From assembly GCF_006538885.1 (NCBI RefSeq), contig NZ_BJLY01000004.1:310001-374000 (forward strand): a stretch of DNA of 64,000 nucleotides. Reading direction: 5' to 3'. Made by a program: the position numbers and the translations under genes. Below, piece by piece: positions 26,392-34,526 of this stretch; the stretch's first letter is position 1, and each line of letters begins with the position of its first letter. The notes below the pieces were generated by a model. That model saw nothing but the letters and a program-made list of their open reading frames with translations. It was not told the DNA's origin and made no database searches. This DNA comes from Gluconobacter roseus NBRC 3990 (lineage in GTDB: Bacteria; Pseudomonadota; Alphaproteobacteria; Acetobacterales; Acetobacteraceae).

Positions 26392-27417
26392 TTAGTGATA
26401 GTGGTGCCCAGCGGACATTTTTCCGCGGAACACGTAGTACGAGTAGGCCGTGTAGGAGAGGATCAGCGGCAGCAGGAACATCGTACCGACCAGCAGAAAG
26501 GTCTGGCTCTCCGGCGGAGAGGAAGCCTGCCAGATGGTGATGGTCGGCGGCACGATATACGGCCACACATTAATGCCTAGACCGCTGAAGCACAGGAAAA
26601 ACAGGCCCAGCGTTGCAACGAAGGGCAGCAGATGCGAGCGCGGGTTGCGCAATCCCATGAACAGGACGCCCGCCAGCACGACGACGGCAACCGGAACCGG
26701 AGCGACCAGTGCGAGCTGCGGCATGGCGAGCCAGTGCTGCATGTAGGTGGTGTGCAGCATCGGGGTCCAGGCGGAGACCAGTGCGATGGTGATCAGCATC
26801 AGCGCACCGAGACCGAAGGAGACCCTGCGCATCGTGTCATGTAGTTCACCCTCACAGCGCCATAGCAGCCAGGTTGCGCCGAGAAGCGCATAGCCGATGA
26901 CCACGGCGAGGCCGCAGAACAGCGAGAACGGAGAGAACCAGTCGAAGCTGGAGCCGATGAAAACGTTGTTCTCGACCTTGATGCCCTGAACGAGCGTTCC
27001 GAGAATGACACCCTGCATGAAGGCCGCAATGATGGAGCCGCCACAGAATGCCCAGTCCCAGAAGAACTGGCTCATCGGGGATTCGGCTTTGAAGCGGAAC
27101 TCGAAAGACACGCCGCGCAGGATCAGGGCCAGCAGCATGAACAGCACCGGCAGGTAGAGTGCCGGGAGGATCGTGCCGTAGGCAACGAGGAAGACGCCAT
27201 AGAGTGCGGCGCCGCCGAAGATCATCCAGGTCTCGTTGCCGTCCCAGACGGGAGCAACGGTGTTGACCATGAGGTTACGGTGATCGTGGTCCTTTTCCTT
27301 GAGGAAAAGGACGCCGATCCCGAGGTCGAAACCATCAAGGCAGATATAGAGGAAGATGGCTGTTGCTGCGAGCAGCGCCCAGACCACGGGAAGCCAGAAG
27401 CCGGCTGTTTCTGTCAT
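26392..27417 (-). CDS. cioB: Cyanide-insensitive bd-type ubiquinol oxidase subunit II
   Basis: CydB-family subunit of the terminal oxidase that pairs with CioA to reduce O2 with ubiquinol. 341 residues, about nine transmembrane segments. ICLDGFDLGIG near the N-terminus and WDGNETWMIFGGAALYGVFLVAYG (about 58-81) are CydB landmarks; FEFRFKAES follows. It sits 5 bases after cioA and is followed by the DUF2474-like gene. In Gluconobacter this oxidase is the low-efficiency, cyanide-resistant alternative to cytochrome bo3 (established for the genus). Confidence 0.95.
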   Translation of the reverse strand: MTETAGFWLPVVWALLAATAIFLYICLDGFDLGIGVLFLKEKDHDHRNLMVNTVAPVWDGNETWMIFGGAALYGVFLVAYGTILPALYLPVLFMLLALILRGVSFEFRFKAESPMSQFFWDWAFCGGSIIAAFMQGVILGTLVQGIKVENNVFIGSSFDWFSPFSLFCGLAVVIGYALLGATWLLWRCEGELHDTMRRVSFGLGALMLITIALVSAWTPMLHTTYMQHWLAMPQLALVAPVPVAVVVLAGVLFMGLRNPRSHLLPFVATLGLFFLCFSGLGINVWPYIVPPTITIWQASSPPESQTFLLVGTMFLLPLILSYTAYSYYVFRGKMSAGHHYH

Positions 27418-27422
27418 GGTTC

Positions 27423-28850
27423 TTACTCCGCCATGCCAGCGTCAGGCTGGGGCTGATGGGAGACCTGTGTTGTTCCAGCAGCGCGCTGGGGCTGATCTTC
27501 GGCCGGACCGTGCTGATCGGGGTGCGGTTCTTCGGCAAAAGTCCGCAGCAGGATGGTGATGCCGCCAGCGAACACAATGAAGTAGACGACCACGAAGGCA
27601 ACCATCGACGTTGCGATGTTCGGCAGAGCAATCGGGGAGACGCTCTCGGAGGTCCGCAGCAGGCCATAGACGGTGAAGGGCTGACGGCCGACTTCAGTCG
27701 TGATCCAGCCACACAGCAGCGCCAGGAAGCCTGCAGGCGACATGAACAGTGCCACGCGGTGCAGAAGCGGCGTGTCGTACAGCTTGCCCTTCCAGCGCAG
27801 GTAGAGCGACCACAGGCCGACCAGCACCATCAGCATGCCAAGTGCGATCATGATGCGGAAAGAGAAGAACAGCAGTGGCGAGTAGGGACGGTCTTCCTTC
27901 GGGTAATCCTTCAGGCCCGGCACCTTGCCATTCAGGCTGTGCGTCAGGATCAGCGAACCCATGTAAGGGATGGCGATCTTGAAATGCGTTGTCTCGTTCT
28001 TCATGTCGGGGATACCGAACAGAAGCTCGGGCGCGCGGCTTTCGGACTCCCAGTCACCTTCAAGGGCTGCGATCTTGGCCGGCTGGTATTCCAGCGTGTT
28101 CAGGCCCTGCGTATCACCGGCCAGAACCTGGATCGGAGCCACGATGGCGGCCATCCACATGGCCATTGAGAACATCAGACGCACTTGTTCGGACGCCTGA
28201 CGGCCTTCGCGACGGGCCTTGAGAAGATGCCAGCCCGCTACGCCAGCCACGATGAATGCCACGCAAAGGAAAGCTGCGAGGCCCATATGGACGAGACGGT
28301 ACGGGAAGGAAGGATTGAAGACGATCTGCCACCAGTCGGCAGGCAGGAAACGGCCAGTTGCCTCGTCGATGCGATAGCCGCGCGGTGTCTGCATCCATGA
28401 GTTGGAGGACAGGATCCAGCTCATGGAGATCAGGGTGCCGATCGAGACCATGCAGGTGGCCGCGAAGTGGAGACCTTTGCCGACGCGGTTGAGGCCGAAC
28501 ATCATGACGCCGAGGAAGCCGGCTTCGAGGAAGAAGGCCGTCATGACCTCGTAGGCGAGCATCGGACCAAGGATCGGGCCGGCTTTCTGGGAGAATGCCG
28601 ACCAGTTGGTCCCGAATTCGTAGGACATGACGAGGCCGGAGACCACGCCCATGCCGAAGACGACGGAGAAAACTTTCAACCAGTATTTGAAGAGGTCGAG
28701 ATAGGCGCTGCGGCCTGTCTTGAGCCAGAGCCCTTCGAGAACGGCGAGATAGGCCGCCAGACCGATCGAAAATGCCGGGAACACGATGTGGAACCCGACG
28801 GTAAACGCGAACTGAAATCGCGCCAGGAATAGAGCCGACAAGCCAAACAT
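27423..28850 (-). CDS. cioA: Cyanide-insensitive bd-type ubiquinol oxidase subunit I
   Basis: Catalytic heme-bearing subunit. 475 residues from ATG 28850, supported by AGAAGG eight bases upstream; the common CioA start MFGLSALFLARFQFAF follows at once. Heme and quinone-site features: N-terminal His in TVGFHIVFPAFSIG, GMGVVSGLVMSYEFGTNW, and a short Q-loop, the mark of the Cio class. The usual GRQPW motif reads GRQPF near residue 390. The N-terminal reading upstream of this ATG is not family-like. Candidate FNR-type sites lie 125-195 bases upstream. Confidence 0.95.
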   Translation of the reverse strand: MFGLSALFLARFQFAFTVGFHIVFPAFSIGLAAYLAVLEGLWLKTGRSAYLDLFKYWLKVFSVVFGMGVVSGLVMSYEFGTNWSAFSQKAGPILGPMLAYEVMTAFFLEAGFLGVMMFGLNRVGKGLHFAATCMVSIGTLISMSWILSSNSWMQTPRGYRIDEATGRFLPADWWQIVFNPSFPYRLVHMGLAAFLCVAFIVAGVAGWHLLKARREGRQASEQVRLMFSMAMWMAAIVAPIQVLAGDTQGLNTLEYQPAKIAALEGDWESESRAPELLFGIPDMKNETTHFKIAIPYMGSLILTHSLNGKVPGLKDYPKEDRPYSPLLFFSFRIMIALGMLMVLVGLWSLYLRWKGKLYDTPLLHRVALFMSPAGFLALLCGWITTEVGRQPFTVYGLLRTSESVSPIALPNIATSMVAFVVVYFIVFAGGITILLRTFAEEPHPDQHGPAEDQPQRAAGTTQVSHQPQPDAGMAE

Positions 28851-28940
28851 GTCGATTGCCTTCTGGGTAGATGGCGAGACAAAGGAACCGTCAGGAGGAA
28901 TGTCGGACCCCCGGGGGACCTCCGCACGCACAACAGGATA

Positions 28941-28961
28941 ACGAAGTTGTGGTTACTTCGT
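28941..28961. promoter_or_regulatory. 7-7-7 palindrome upstream of cioA
   Basis: ACGAAGT-TGTGGTT-ACTTCGT, a perfect 7-bp inverted repeat with a 7-base spacer, 91 bases upstream of the cioA start. It could be an operator or a 5'-UTR hairpin. Confidence 0.4.
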
Positions 28962-28974
28962 GTGTTGCCGTCTT

Positions 28975-28988
28975 TTGAACCTTTTCAA
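28975..28988. promoter_or_regulatory. FNR/CRP-like palindrome 1 upstream of cioA
   Basis: TTGAA-CCTT-TTCAA, the 5-4-5 geometry of FNR-family boxes (consensus TTGAT-N4-ATCAA) with one change in each half. Centre about 131 bases from the cioA ATG. Confidence 0.4.
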
Positions 28989-29028
28989 CGCCTTTAGCCA
29001 GAAAAAGTTTGATAACTTGGCCATGATT

Positions 29029-29042
29029 TTGACAAAAATCAA
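29029..29042. promoter_or_regulatory. FNR-like palindrome 2 upstream of cioA
   Basis: TTGAC-AAAA-ATCAA matches the FNR consensus in nine of the ten fixed bases with correct spacing. It lies about 185 bases from the cioA ATG, between cioA and the stop of the DUF2125 gene. FNR-type regulators are known in Gluconobacter and respond to oxygen. Confidence 0.5.
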
Positions 29043-29069
29043 TGCGCCCGCACCGGTTTTTTCAACGGT

Positions 29070-30134
29070 TCAGGGAACTTTCGACTCGCTGTTGAGAAGT
29101 GTCGAAAAGGCCTGTGCATCCGGGGTCATCCGGCCATTGATGACTGGAACGGACAGAGAGAGTGGTCGTTCCCTGAGACCCGGTGTGACAGACATTTTTT
29201 TCAGCAGTGTCTGCAGGGCGGTTTGAAGGTCTGGGGAGAGATGCGACTCTATCTGCGGCTGATCAAGCAGACGGACAGTGAGGTCGTGCCATCCGGTAAG
29301 GGTAAGGGTGAGCGCTCCGTTGGCATCGGGCAGATCCAGTGCGCCGGACAGTCCGATACGATCGCCCGGTGCAGAAGAAGTCGGAGACGCGGATGCTTCC
29401 TGCAGGAGGAGGCGACCATAGGATGCGGGGTCGAGAAGCGAGCGAGTTTTGGGCGTGTTGGAAGCTGTCAGGGCGATGGCAAGACGGACGTTCCTGAGAT
29501 CGGTCGAAAGACCATAAGGCAGGGGAAAGCCGATTACGCCTTTGGTCTGTGCGCTGAGGCCAAGCCGGGTTGCGCCACTGAGAGCCTTGGGAAAGCGGAT
29601 GAGTCGTCCTGAAAGAGCGTTGAGGGAGATGTGTTTCTCGGGCCAGAGACCGGAGAGTGTCAGGTCTAACTTTGGGGCTGAAAAAAACAGGTTGTCCGGA
29701 TTTTTGGCGCGGATCTGAAAAGCAGGCGCAAGAGCAGTCAGAACATTGCCGTTTTGTACAAGGCGCGCTGCCTGATGCCCTGACATCGAGATCGTAACGC
29801 CCTGGCGCAGCAGGGTTGCCCAGCTTCCACCGAGACGGATGTGCTCTCCAGCCCACCCTGCATCATAAGGGGCCTCTGAAGACGCCGGATGTGTCGCGTT
29901 CAGCCGATCCAGTTCAACCCAGGCACCCAGAGGCCATCCGCCTTTGCATAATGGAGTCGTTTCAACGGTCCAGCCGTTTTTGCGTGCATTGGTCAGCGCA
30001 GTGTTTGCAGTGGCTTCCAGCCTGTGGGTCGTGCGATGCCAGAAAACTGTATCCAGAGCGGCTGATATTGCGAGGAACGCAATCAATACCAGAACCACTC
30101 TGTTGTAACGGACAGTAAAGAATGGACGAACCAT
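29070..30134 (-). CDS. DUF2125 family membrane-anchored protein
   Basis: 354 residues from ATG 30134 (GGAAAAG about ten bases upstream); a TTG at 30173 is an alternative. One N-terminal transmembrane anchor (VVLVLIAFLAISAALDTVFW) precedes a large periplasmic domain with CKGGWPLG, typical of DUF2125, and AsmA-like short strands such as LDLTLSGLWPEKHISL. Function is unknown; related proteins resemble lipid-transfer or AsmA-like folds. It precedes cioA on the same strand but with a 219-base gap containing regulatory palindromes, so it is probably a separate unit. Confidence 0.75.
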   Translation of the reverse strand: MVRPFFTVRYNRVVLVLIAFLAISAALDTVFWHRTTHRLEATANTALTNARKNGWTVETTPLCKGGWPLGAWVELDRLNATHPASSEAPYDAGWAGEHIRLGGSWATLLRQGVTISMSGHQAARLVQNGNVLTALAPAFQIRAKNPDNLFFSAPKLDLTLSGLWPEKHISLNALSGRLIRFPKALSGATRLGLSAQTKGVIGFPLPYGLSTDLRNVRLAIALTASNTPKTRSLLDPASYGRLLLQEASASPTSSAPGDRIGLSGALDLPDANGALTLTLTGWHDLTVRLLDQPQIESHLSPDLQTALQTLLKKMSVTPGLRERPLSLSVPVINGRMTPDAQAFSTLLNSESKVP

Positions 30135-30383
30135 TGGGTATGTCTTTTCCGGCGGGGTTCCGGGATTGGTCAAGTGGGGCCTGTTTTATCCCCAGCCATT
30201 CAAAGCGTTTCTGGAAAGTGGGAAAACGCTCACGGACGCGTGATTGCGCATGAAATCTTTATGAGAGTGGAACTGCCAGATCCGCAGAAAACCAGGGGCT
30301 GTGGCAATTCTGTCAATGTGCGGGAGTCGGGCTTACATTGGTGATGGGAGAGCATTGAAAGATTTCAGTTTTTTGCAGACCCA

Positions 30384-31136
30384 TCATGCGTTTTTCAGGT
30401 CCACAGAGTTATCCACAGGATCGCGGGGCAGGACATGGGTTGTGCACAGTTCGTCCCATGCGCTTTCCAGTGCCTGCGTGAAGGCCTTGCGCTCCTGCTG
30501 TGGTGCAAGAGGTTGGCCGATGACGACATGCAGGACGCCCGGGTTTTTGATCCATGGATTGCGGTCCCAGAACAGTCCTGAATCAGTCGCGACGGGTACA
30601 ACAGGAACGTCTGCCTGCCGTGCCAGGGCGATGATGCCCGGCTGGATCGGATGGCGCTCTCCGGGGAGGGTGCGCGTGCCCTCGGGGAAAATGATGATCT
30701 GGCGATTGGCAGCGTGAGCCGCCTTGGACGCCTGCATCATGTCGCGAAGGGCTTTTGAACCGGCTTTGCGGTCGACAGCGATCATGCCGGTCAGGAGCAG
30801 CATCGGGCCTACGACGGGGATGCGGGTCAGTTCGGATTTGATGATGTAATCGGGCCGGTCAACGAGGTTCATCCAGATGAAGCCATCGAAGAAAGACTGG
30901 TGCTGCGAGGCAATCAGCAGCGGACCGGAAGGCAAGTTTTCCTGCCCCGTGATCTCGATGCGGACCGAGCAGATCCGGGTGAAACCGGCCAGGACGGCCC
31001 GCGCCCAGAGTTTTGCATAGGACAGCGCCAGATCCTGCCGTTTCATCAGGCGGATCGGGATGGTCCCGAGGCCCATGAACAGAGTGATCCAGAACAGATA
31101 GAGATTGAACAGGACGCCGCGCAGAATGCTCATCAT
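30384..31136 (-). CDS. plsC: 1-acyl-sn-glycerol-3-phosphate acyltransferase (PlsC family)
   Basis: Transfers an acyl chain to lysophosphatidic acid in phospholipid synthesis, or acts on another lysophospholipid, at the inner membrane. About 250 residues. The acyltransferase motifs are complete: SQHQSFFDGF (HX4D-type), IAVDRKAGS, and FPEGTRTLPGER. One N-terminal membrane helix. The start is chosen at ATG 31136, where ATG-ATG-AGC begins the hydrophobic stretch; a TTG at 31172 is possible. It follows the ydcF-like gene on the same strand. Confidence 0.88.
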   Translation of the reverse strand: MMSILRGVLFNLYLFWITLFMGLGTIPIRLMKRQDLALSYAKLWARAVLAGFTRICSVRIEITGQENLPSGPLLIASQHQSFFDGFIWMNLVDRPDYIIKSELTRIPVVGPMLLLTGMIAVDRKAGSKALRDMMQASKAAHAANRQIIIFPEGTRTLPGERHPIQPGIIALARQADVPVVPVATDSGLFWDRNPWIKNPGVLHVVIGQPLAPQQERKAFTQALESAWDELCTTHVLPRDPVDNSVDLKNA

Positions 31137-31178
31137 GACCGTCTGCACACCAGAAAAGCGGATTGGACACAAGGATTT

Positions 31179-31772
31179 TCAGGCACCATCCAGTCCCTCG
31201 CGCCCATCAGGAAGGCCGGTGAGGGCTCCGATTTGCGCACCGAGAAGCTTGTTATATTCACGGAACATCAGAAACAGGGTTCGTCGGGACATGGGCCCCT
31301 GAAGAGCAAGGGGGACAACCGGGTAGGCCACGAGATCCAGATCGGGGGCCATCCGGTGAATTTCGAGCATGGCGCGGCGAATATGGTAACCGGCCGTGAC
31401 GATGAGGAGCCGTCGGAGGTGGTTGCCGTGGGCCCATTGCGCGGTTTCGTGGGCATTGCCGATCGTACTGGTGGCGCGGCGGCCGAGTGTGATCCGGTTT
31501 GCCAGCGGTGAGGACAGGGGTTCCTGCTGAAGATGCAGGATATGCTGGAGCGTGACGTGAGGGCCGACTCCCGAAATCAGGAGAAGGTGTCCATAACCGC
31601 CCCTAAGAAGCGAGATGGCTGTGTCAACGCGCTGCTCGCCTCCCGTCAGCGCGACGATGCCATCGCACATGGAAGCGGTTACGGACGTCTTGCCGGCATC
31701 CTGAATAAACCAGCCGAATCCCGCCAGCCAGAGGCCTCCCAGCGCCAGACATGCCGAGAGCAGGCGTTTCAT
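31179..31772 (-). CDS. YdcF/SanA-like DUF218 protein
   Basis: 197 residues with an N-terminal membrane anchor (LLSACLALGGLWLAGFGWFI) and a DUF218 domain: CDGIVALTGGEQRVDTAISLLRGG, LLISGVG, and GNAHETAQW..RRLLIVTAGYHIRRAMLE are the conserved stretches. Related proteins affect envelope permeability (SanA, ElyC); the precise reaction is unknown. The ATG overlaps the ftsX stop (ATGA), so it belongs to the ftsE-ftsX unit. Confidence 0.85.
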   Translation of the reverse strand: MKRLLSACLALGGLWLAGFGWFIQDAGKTSVTASMCDGIVALTGGEQRVDTAISLLRGGYGHLLLISGVGPHVTLQHILHLQQEPLSSPLANRITLGRRATSTIGNAHETAQWAHGNHLRRLLIVTAGYHIRRAMLEIHRMAPDLDLVAYPVVPLALQGPMSRRTLFLMFREYNKLLGAQIGALTGLPDGREGLDGA

Positions 31773-32674
31773 GGCAGACGCCGGAGCCAGACGAGAACAA
31801 CGGTCTGTGCAGTCATCCAGCCCAGACAAGCGGCAATCAGGGGTAAGGCTCCGAGCTCTTCAAGTAGCATGCGCGGCAGGACGTGCAGGGTTGCCCACCA
31901 GCTTGCGAACATGTCCGTCCATGTGTTCGTCGGAAGGGGCGGCGTAGCTTCATGCGAGAAAGGTGCCAGTTTCCGGGCCAGCATGGTGATGACCGGGCTG
32001 AGGAACAGCAGGCCCGTGAGACCTCCGGCGAGGCTCAGGAGTGCTGCGCGTCCTGCGATCCTGCTGGAGATCGTCAGATCGCCTGCGCCAAGAAAATGGA
32101 CGATCTCGACGGCCTTGCGCTGGGCCATAACAGAACGCCGTACGGTCATGCCGACCGACAGGACTGCGATGGCTGCAATGAGGCTCACGGCCAGCCAGGC
32201 GCAGGCGACCAGACTGCTTCCCAGGCCGTTCAGGCGTTCACCCCAGCGGCGATCCTCTTCCACAACGGCTTCAGGAAGGGCTTCGTGAACGACGGCGCCG
32301 AGATCGGGTGTTCCTGTATGCGCGACGATCAGGACGACGGGCAGGGAAAGGCCCGGCAGGTGTCCGCTGCTGGAAACCTGACCCAGCCATGGCGCCAGAA
32401 GGGTCTGGACCTGCTGCGGGGAGAGTTCCCGGACGTTAGTGACCTCCGCTGTCCTGTGCAGGGTCTGGACCAGGGTGTGGGTGCGGTCTTCGAGTTGAGG
32501 TGTATCGGATGGGATCTCGATCGTGGTGGCGTTACGGGCAGCGCTCGACCAGCCTTCGGCAAGAGTTTGCACTCCCGTCAGTCCGGCGAGGGAGAGGCCA
32601 GCGAGCAGGGTCATCAGGGCCACAAGAAGGGGTAGGCTGCCGGAGCGCAGGCCGGGTGAGACAGGCGCGCTCAC
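31769..32674 (-). CDS. ftsX: Cell division ABC transporter permease FtsX
   Basis: Polytopic partner of FtsE that controls septal peptidoglycan hydrolases. 301 residues with one N-terminal segment, a large periplasmic loop (about 45-155) and three C-terminal segments, the FtsX topology; VGMTVRRSVMAQRKAVEIVHFLGA is the conserved cytoplasmic coupling stretch. Its start overlaps the ftsE stop (ATGA). Sequence identity to well-studied FtsX looks low, as usual for alphaproteobacteria. Confidence 0.88.
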   Translation of the reverse strand: MSAPVSPGLRSGSLPLLVALMTLLAGLSLAGLTGVQTLAEGWSSAARNATTIEIPSDTPQLEDRTHTLVQTLHRTAEVTNVRELSPQQVQTLLAPWLGQVSSSGHLPGLSLPVVLIVAHTGTPDLGAVVHEALPEAVVEEDRRWGERLNGLGSSLVACAWLAVSLIAAIAVLSVGMTVRRSVMAQRKAVEIVHFLGAGDLTISSRIAGRAALLSLAGGLTGLLFLSPVITMLARKLAPFSHEATPPLPTNTWTDMFASWWATLHVLPRMLLEELGALPLIAACLGWMTAQTVVLVWLRRLP

Positions 32675-33372
32675 AGGGTTCCGCTCCTGTGGAGTGCGGG
32701 CTCGTCCTGCGGGGCTGGATCTGCGAGCGAACCGTCGCGAAGGTCAATGGATTTGGCCGGAGCTTCACGCACCAGAGCTTCGTTATGCGTGGCGACGATG
32801 ACGGTTGTTCCCATGTCCACCAGTTCCTGAAACGTGCTCAGGAGGCGGCGGGCCTGTGCGTCTTCCAGGGCGTTAGTAGGTTCATCGGCGAGGAGCAGTT
32901 CCGGTCGGCCGATCAGGGCGCGGGCGATGGCGGCGCGCTGCTGCTCGCCACCGGACAGGGTGCCGGGCCGCTTGTCCGCGAGATGTACGACATCCAGCCA
33001 TTCCAGCACGGCGAAGGCCTCTCGCCGTGTGTCGCGTTCGGAGGCGCCGCGCAGTCTCAGCGGAAGGGCCACATTGTCGAACACCGTCCATTCCCCGATC
33101 AGGCGATAATCCTGGGGTACAAACCCGATGCGTCGGCGCAGATTGCGCAGGGTGGATCGGCTGGCCTGACTGACGGAAACGCCGAGCAGGTCCATCTGAC
33201 CTGCGGAGGGTCGTGTTTCGAGCGTCAGGAGACGAAGGAGACTCGATTTGCCGGCGCCCGATGGGCCGAGCAGCCAGCGGAACTCGCCCTTTGGTACGGT
33301 GAGCGTCAGATTCCGCAGAACGGGCTGTCCTACGCCGGGAGGCATCATCGAGACATTCAGAAGGCGGATCAT
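32671..33372 (-). CDS. ftsE: Cell division ATP-binding protein FtsE
   Basis: Cytoplasmic ATPase of the FtsEX complex at the divisome. 233 residues. Walker A GPSGAGKSS, Q-loop FVPQDYRLI, signature LSGGEQQR and Walker B LLLADEP are intact, and H-loop ATHNEA follows. The D-loop reads TNALED rather than the usual TGNLDP. First gene of ftsE-ftsX-ydcF-like, divergent from the zinc-ribbon gene. Confidence 0.9.
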   Translation of the reverse strand: MIRLLNVSMMPPGVGQPVLRNLTLTVPKGEFRWLLGPSGAGKSSLLRLLTLETRPSAGQMDLLGVSVSQASRSTLRNLRRRIGFVPQDYRLIGEWTVFDNVALPLRLRGASERDTRREAFAVLEWLDVVHLADKRPGTLSGGEQQRAAIARALIGRPELLLADEPTNALEDAQARRLLSTFQELVDMGTTVIVATHNEALVREAPAKSIDLRDGSLADPAPQDEPALHRSGTL

Positions 33373-33412
33373 AGCGCTTTCATTGAAAATACAGGCAATC
33401 TATTAACCATTT

Positions 33413-33420
33413 AATAACGA
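33413..33420. promoter_or_regulatory. Candidate CtrA half-site between ftsE and the zinc-ribbon gene
   Basis: TTAACCAT, a half-site described for the alphaproteobacterial cell-cycle regulator CtrA, sits in the AT-rich 123-base divergent promoter region. The full TTAA-N7-TTAA form is not present; a second TTAA is only 4 bases away. Confidence 0.35.
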
Positions 33421-33495
33421 TCTTTTCGTCATAACACAGAGGCACAAAGATCAGGCTATGCCGGATCGAAGCCGGCTGTCGAAGGGATTGATTGA

Positions 33496-33987
33496 ATGCG
33501 CGTTGAATGCCCTCACTGTCATGCAGTCTTTGAGGTTCCGGAGGCACTGGCAAAGGGGGTCAAGCGGCTGCGCTGCGCCAACTGTGGAGACAGCTGGGAT
33601 ATCGCATCGCCGGCTGTCGCAGCTGAAGCGGCACCGGATGCCGGGGCGGCGGAACCTGCCATCTTCGAGGTTCCGGAAGAACCAGAAGCTCAGGCTCCTG
33701 CCGTGGCCGAAGCGCCGGTGTCCAGAAACGAGACGCAGGGGCCGGCGATCGGGAGCATGGCCAGCCGGAACAGTGCCCGTCGTTCTGCCGTGCTTCACTC
33801 GCGGTCTGCCGGCGATATCCGGACACGCACGGATAATGCCGGACCGTCGATGATCGGTTCCACGGGCGCCTGGATTGCAGCCTGGGGCGCCAGTCTTGTT
33901 GTGGCGGGATCGGGTGTTGCCGCGCTGTGGTACTGCAAGGGCGCAGGTATTTTCGGTTTTCTGCCCGGGGCCGGCCATCTTTCCTGA
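33496..33987 (+). CDS. MJ0042-type zinc-ribbon membrane protein
   Basis: 163 residues. The N-terminal zinc ribbon has CPHC and CANC pairs (residues 5-8 and about 28-31) in the MJ0042 pattern, followed by a long Ala/Pro/Glu-rich disordered linker and one transmembrane segment near the C-terminus (about 128-147). Proteins of this layout are typically found divergent from ftsEX in alphaproteobacteria, as here. Function is unknown; a membrane-tethered regulatory role is only a guess. It converges on the next gene with a 12-base gap. Confidence 0.75.
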   Translation: MRVECPHCHAVFEVPEALAKGVKRLRCANCGDSWDIASPAVAAEAAPDAGAAEPAIFEVPEEPEAQAPAVAEAPVSRNETQGPAIGSMASRNSARRSAVLHSRSAGDIRTRTDNAGPSMIGSTGAWIAAWGASLVVAGSGVAALWYCKGAGIFGFLPGAGHLS

Positions 33988-33999
33988 CCCCGGCGCCGC

Positions 34000-34410
34000 T
34001 TACATGTTGCGGGCGGCGAGTGCCGAGACCGTGGCGCCAATGGCGGCGATGGCCATGAGCAGGATGCCGTCGAAAATGAGGGAACCTGGCGTGATCAGGT
34101 GACTGCCGATCTGCAGATGGTTCGGAAGCGTTCCGGCGACATGGTTCATGATGTCGCGGGCCTGGGGATCTGCGCTGGCCGCGCTTGTCGTAATGGCGTT
34201 GACGATATGCGGAAGGATGTACCAGCCAAGCCCCAGAATGAGCAGCAGGGGCGCCATGAGTTCCGCAACCTGCTGGGCCAGATAGAACGCGAAATAGCAG
34301 ACGGACCACACGCCCATCCGGATCATGGATGAGGTTGTCACTGACGAATCACTTCGGCTTCTGCTGCCGAGCAGGCGGTCCGTGATATGGGGTGGGGGCT
34401 GCATGTCCAT
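34000..34410 (-). CDS. Unknown membrane protein
   Basis: 136 residues from ATG 34410. A polar N-terminus with Ser/Arg-rich stretch, two or three hydrophobic segments (about 38-70 and 110-130), no motif recognised. It converges on the zinc-ribbon gene and is divergent from the histidine kinase operon. Confidence 0.6.
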   Translation of the reverse strand: MDMQPPPHITDRLLGSRSRSDSSVTTSSMIRMGVWSVCYFAFYLAQQVAELMAPLLLILGLGWYILPHIVNAITTSAASADPQARDIMNHVAGTLPNHLQIGSHLITPGSLIFDGILLMAIAAIGATVSALAARNM

Positions 34411-34526
34411 AGATATGGCTTCCAGTGGTCCGGCAACGGGAGTTAGTCTTCGCCCCTGAAATCGGACGAATGGTTTACTTCGGACTAGCTGCAAGAGAAC
34501 GCCAATGCAAACTTTCCCGTGCTGTC

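Noticed and set aside
33413-33424. Full CtrA box TTAA-N7-TTAA
   Set aside because: Two TTAA cores are present but only 4 bases apart, so only the TTAACCAT half-site is listed.
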